14,219 nt of DNA from positions 1-14,219 of the forward strand of contig JASHUR010000099.1 in NCBI GenBank assembly GCA_030039895.1, written 5' to 3'. The notes under the pieces were generated by a model. The model was not told the DNA's origin. It saw only the letters and a program-made list of their open reading frames with translations, and made no database searches. The stretch is from Acidobacteriaceae bacterium (lineage in GTDB: Bacteria; Acidobacteriota; Terriglobia; Terriglobales; Acidobacteriaceae). Positions 13,288 through 14,219 of this stretch are shown here, piece after piece. The position numbers were made by a program, and so were the translations under genes. The first letter of the stretch is position 1. Every line of letters starts with the position of its first letter.

Positions 13288-13938
13288 CTACGCCGGGGTT
13301 TCCACGGTCTCTCCCGGTACGGGAAGCCCCTGCTGCAGCCCGCGCGCCGCGAGGTCGTTCCGAAGGTGCTCAATTGTAGAGAATTGAATTGCATGCAGGC
13401 CCACTTTTGCGGCCGCGGCTACGTTCTCAGGCTTGTCATCGAGGAACAACGTCTCCTGAGGCAGGACACCCAGTTCCTTGCAGGTATGCAGATAGATTTC
13501 CGGGTCCGGCTTGCCGATCCCCAGTTCGCACGACCAGGTGTGGTGGTGGAAGTGCGCCAGCCAGCCAAACTCCTGCCGCATGTATCCCAGGATGTCCCAC
13601 ACCATGTTGGACAGGATCGCCGTACGTAAGCCGGCATTCTGCAGCGCAATCACCCAGGCCAGCATCTCCTCGTTGACCGAGGTCCACATCAAAATATCGT
13701 TCTCGATCAGCTCATCCACCTGCTCCGGCGTGAACGTCGTTCCCGCATCACGGGCGACTTTGGCCCAGTATTCGGTGCCTTTCATGCCAAGGTCGTAGCT
13801 GTGGCGATTGCTCCAGTAGTGGCGGTCAAACTCCTCCGCGCTCAGGCCGGAAACCTCAACCATTCGCGCGTGGGCATTCGGGTCGGCGGGGTGGCTGATC
13901 ACCATTCCATAGTCGAAAATAACACCGCGAATCGGCAC
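13288..13938 (-). CDS. HAD superfamily hydrolase (phosphatase, subfamily IA-like)
   Basis: A 216-residue cytoplasmic HAD protein. Motif I is VIFDYGMVI (6-14) with nucleophile Asp9; the +2 position is Gly, not Asp, as in YihX-like phosphatases. Motif II is AILSNM (107-112) with Ser110. Motif III is Lys143 in GKPDPEIY. Motif IV is LFLDDKPENV (164-173). A helical cap lies between motifs I and II (about 20-90). The substrate is unknown; a sugar phosphatase is plausible. GTG 13938 is chosen because AGGAG lies 6 nt upstream and the HAD core starts at once. ATG 13968 or ATG 13998 would add 10 or 20 residues without family similarity. The gene starts 83 nt from the divergent aminotransferase. Confidence 0.85.
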   Translation of the reverse strand: MPIRGVIFDYGMVISHPADPNAHARMVEVSGLSAEEFDRHYWSNRHSYDLGMKGTEYWAKVARDAGTTFTPEQVDELIENDILMWTSVNEEMLAWVIALQNAGLRTAILSNMVWDILGYMRQEFGWLAHFHHHTWSCELGIGKPDPEIYLHTCKELGVLPQETLFLDDKPENVAAAAKVGLHAIQFSTIEHLRNDLAARGLQQGLPVPGETVETPA

Positions 13939-13944
13939 TATACG

Positions 13945-13949
13945 CTCCT
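13945..13949 (-). promoter_or_regulatory. Ribosome-binding site that fixes a GTG start for the HAD gene
   Basis: AGGAG on the minus strand, then CGTATA (6 nt), then GTG 13938. A -10-like GATAAT (13972-13967) lies about 18 nt further upstream and would start the transcript between the two ATG alternatives and this site, which favours GTG. Confidence 0.55.
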
Positions 13950-14021
13950 GGGACGGGCTTGCGTCCATTATCGCAGTTGGGCCGGGGGAATCCCTCATCC
14001 CGCTGTGAAAAGATGATTGCC

Positions 14022-14219
14022 ATGAGAAAAACGCCTGATTTCTCTACGCGGACAAGTTGGGATTTCGCCGAGACAGACCTCGTGCGCGCTGTAAGGCAGC
14101 GCCGCGCCGCAGGATTGCCGCTCTACGACCTCACTGCCTCGAACCCCACGCGCTGCGGCTTCCAGTACGACGACGCCGCAATCCTCGCCGCGCTGGCCCA
14201 ACCCCAGGCGCTCACTTAC
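14022..14219 (+). CDS. PLP-dependent aminotransferase, class I/II (3' truncated by window end)
   Basis: Only the first 66 residues are in view. They read DFAETDLVRAVRQRRAAG, then LPLYDLTASNPTRCGFQY and DDAAILAALAQPQALTY. The L-x-D-L-T-x-SNPT-x-x-GF block and the P-x-ALTY ending match the N-terminus of a group of fold type I aminotransferases. The catalytic Lys lies beyond the window. ATG 14022 has a weak purine-rich stretch (GAAAAG) about 9 nt upstream; ATG 14013 is in frame and possible. It is divergent from the HAD gene. The amino-acid substrate cannot be told. Confidence 0.75.
   Translation, partial: MRKTPDFSTRTSWDFAETDLVRAVRQRRAAGLPLYDLTASNPTRCGFQYDDAAILAALAQPQALTY

Noticed and set aside
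1..14219. CRISPR array, insertion sequence or phage genes
   Set aside because: No regularly spaced repeats, transposase, integrase or terminal repeats were seen on either strand.

Overview
The window is a gene-dense piece of bacterial chromosome with high GC and no sign of plasmid or phage genes. No 16S gene is present, so the taxon is inferred. The mix of genes points to a soil acidobacterium, class Terriglobia (Acidobacteriaceae type), with moderate confidence. That mix is a family 5 uracil-DNA glycosylase, an Asd-like protein of the USG-1 type, stand-alone secreted TonB C-terminal domains, an M61 peptidase with PDZ, a DUF3309 mini-protein and a very divergent Hfq.

Layout, left to right. 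1-767: 3' part of an Asd/ArgC-type dehydrogenase-like gene (+), which meets a lipoprotein of the aldose 1-epimerase family (-) across a bidirectional terminator. 2192-3128: family 5 uracil-DNA glycosylase and a 49-residue DUF3309 membrane peptide (+). 3160-3234: tRNA-Gly(CCC) (-). 3332-6139, all on the minus strand: CYTH/class IV cyclase-like protein, secreted TonB-domain protein, methyl-accepting chemotaxis protein. 6204-7256: threonylcarbamoyl-AMP synthase (+). 7287-11260, all on the minus strand: tmk, a secreted GH18 protein, holB and an Hfq-like protein. 11407-13281: secreted M61 peptidase (+). 13288-13938: HAD hydrolase (-). 14022-end: start of a PLP-dependent aminotransferase (+).

The functions are mostly housekeeping: DNA repair (UDG), replication and nucleotide supply (tmk, holB), tRNA modification (tsaC) and RNA binding (Hfq-like). 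Among them sit envelope and secreted proteins: lipoprotein epimerase, TonB domain, chemoreceptor, chitinase-like GH18 and M61 peptidase. The last group fits a soil bacterium feeding on polymers. The genes form many convergent and divergent pairs, and no gap without a gene exceeds about 165 bases.

I found no convincing new multi-gene system. The best leads are: (1) TANNNT boxes exactly 6 nt before the start codon of cyaB, tmk and holB, which suggests leaderless transcripts; (2) an Hfq-like protein whose U-binding and A-binding residues are mostly replaced; (3) a GH18 protein that keeps the catalytic Glu but has three changed active-site neighbours; (4) a strongly structured intergenic stretch between that gene and holB; (5) a leader that could mask the ribosome-binding site of the TonB-domain gene.
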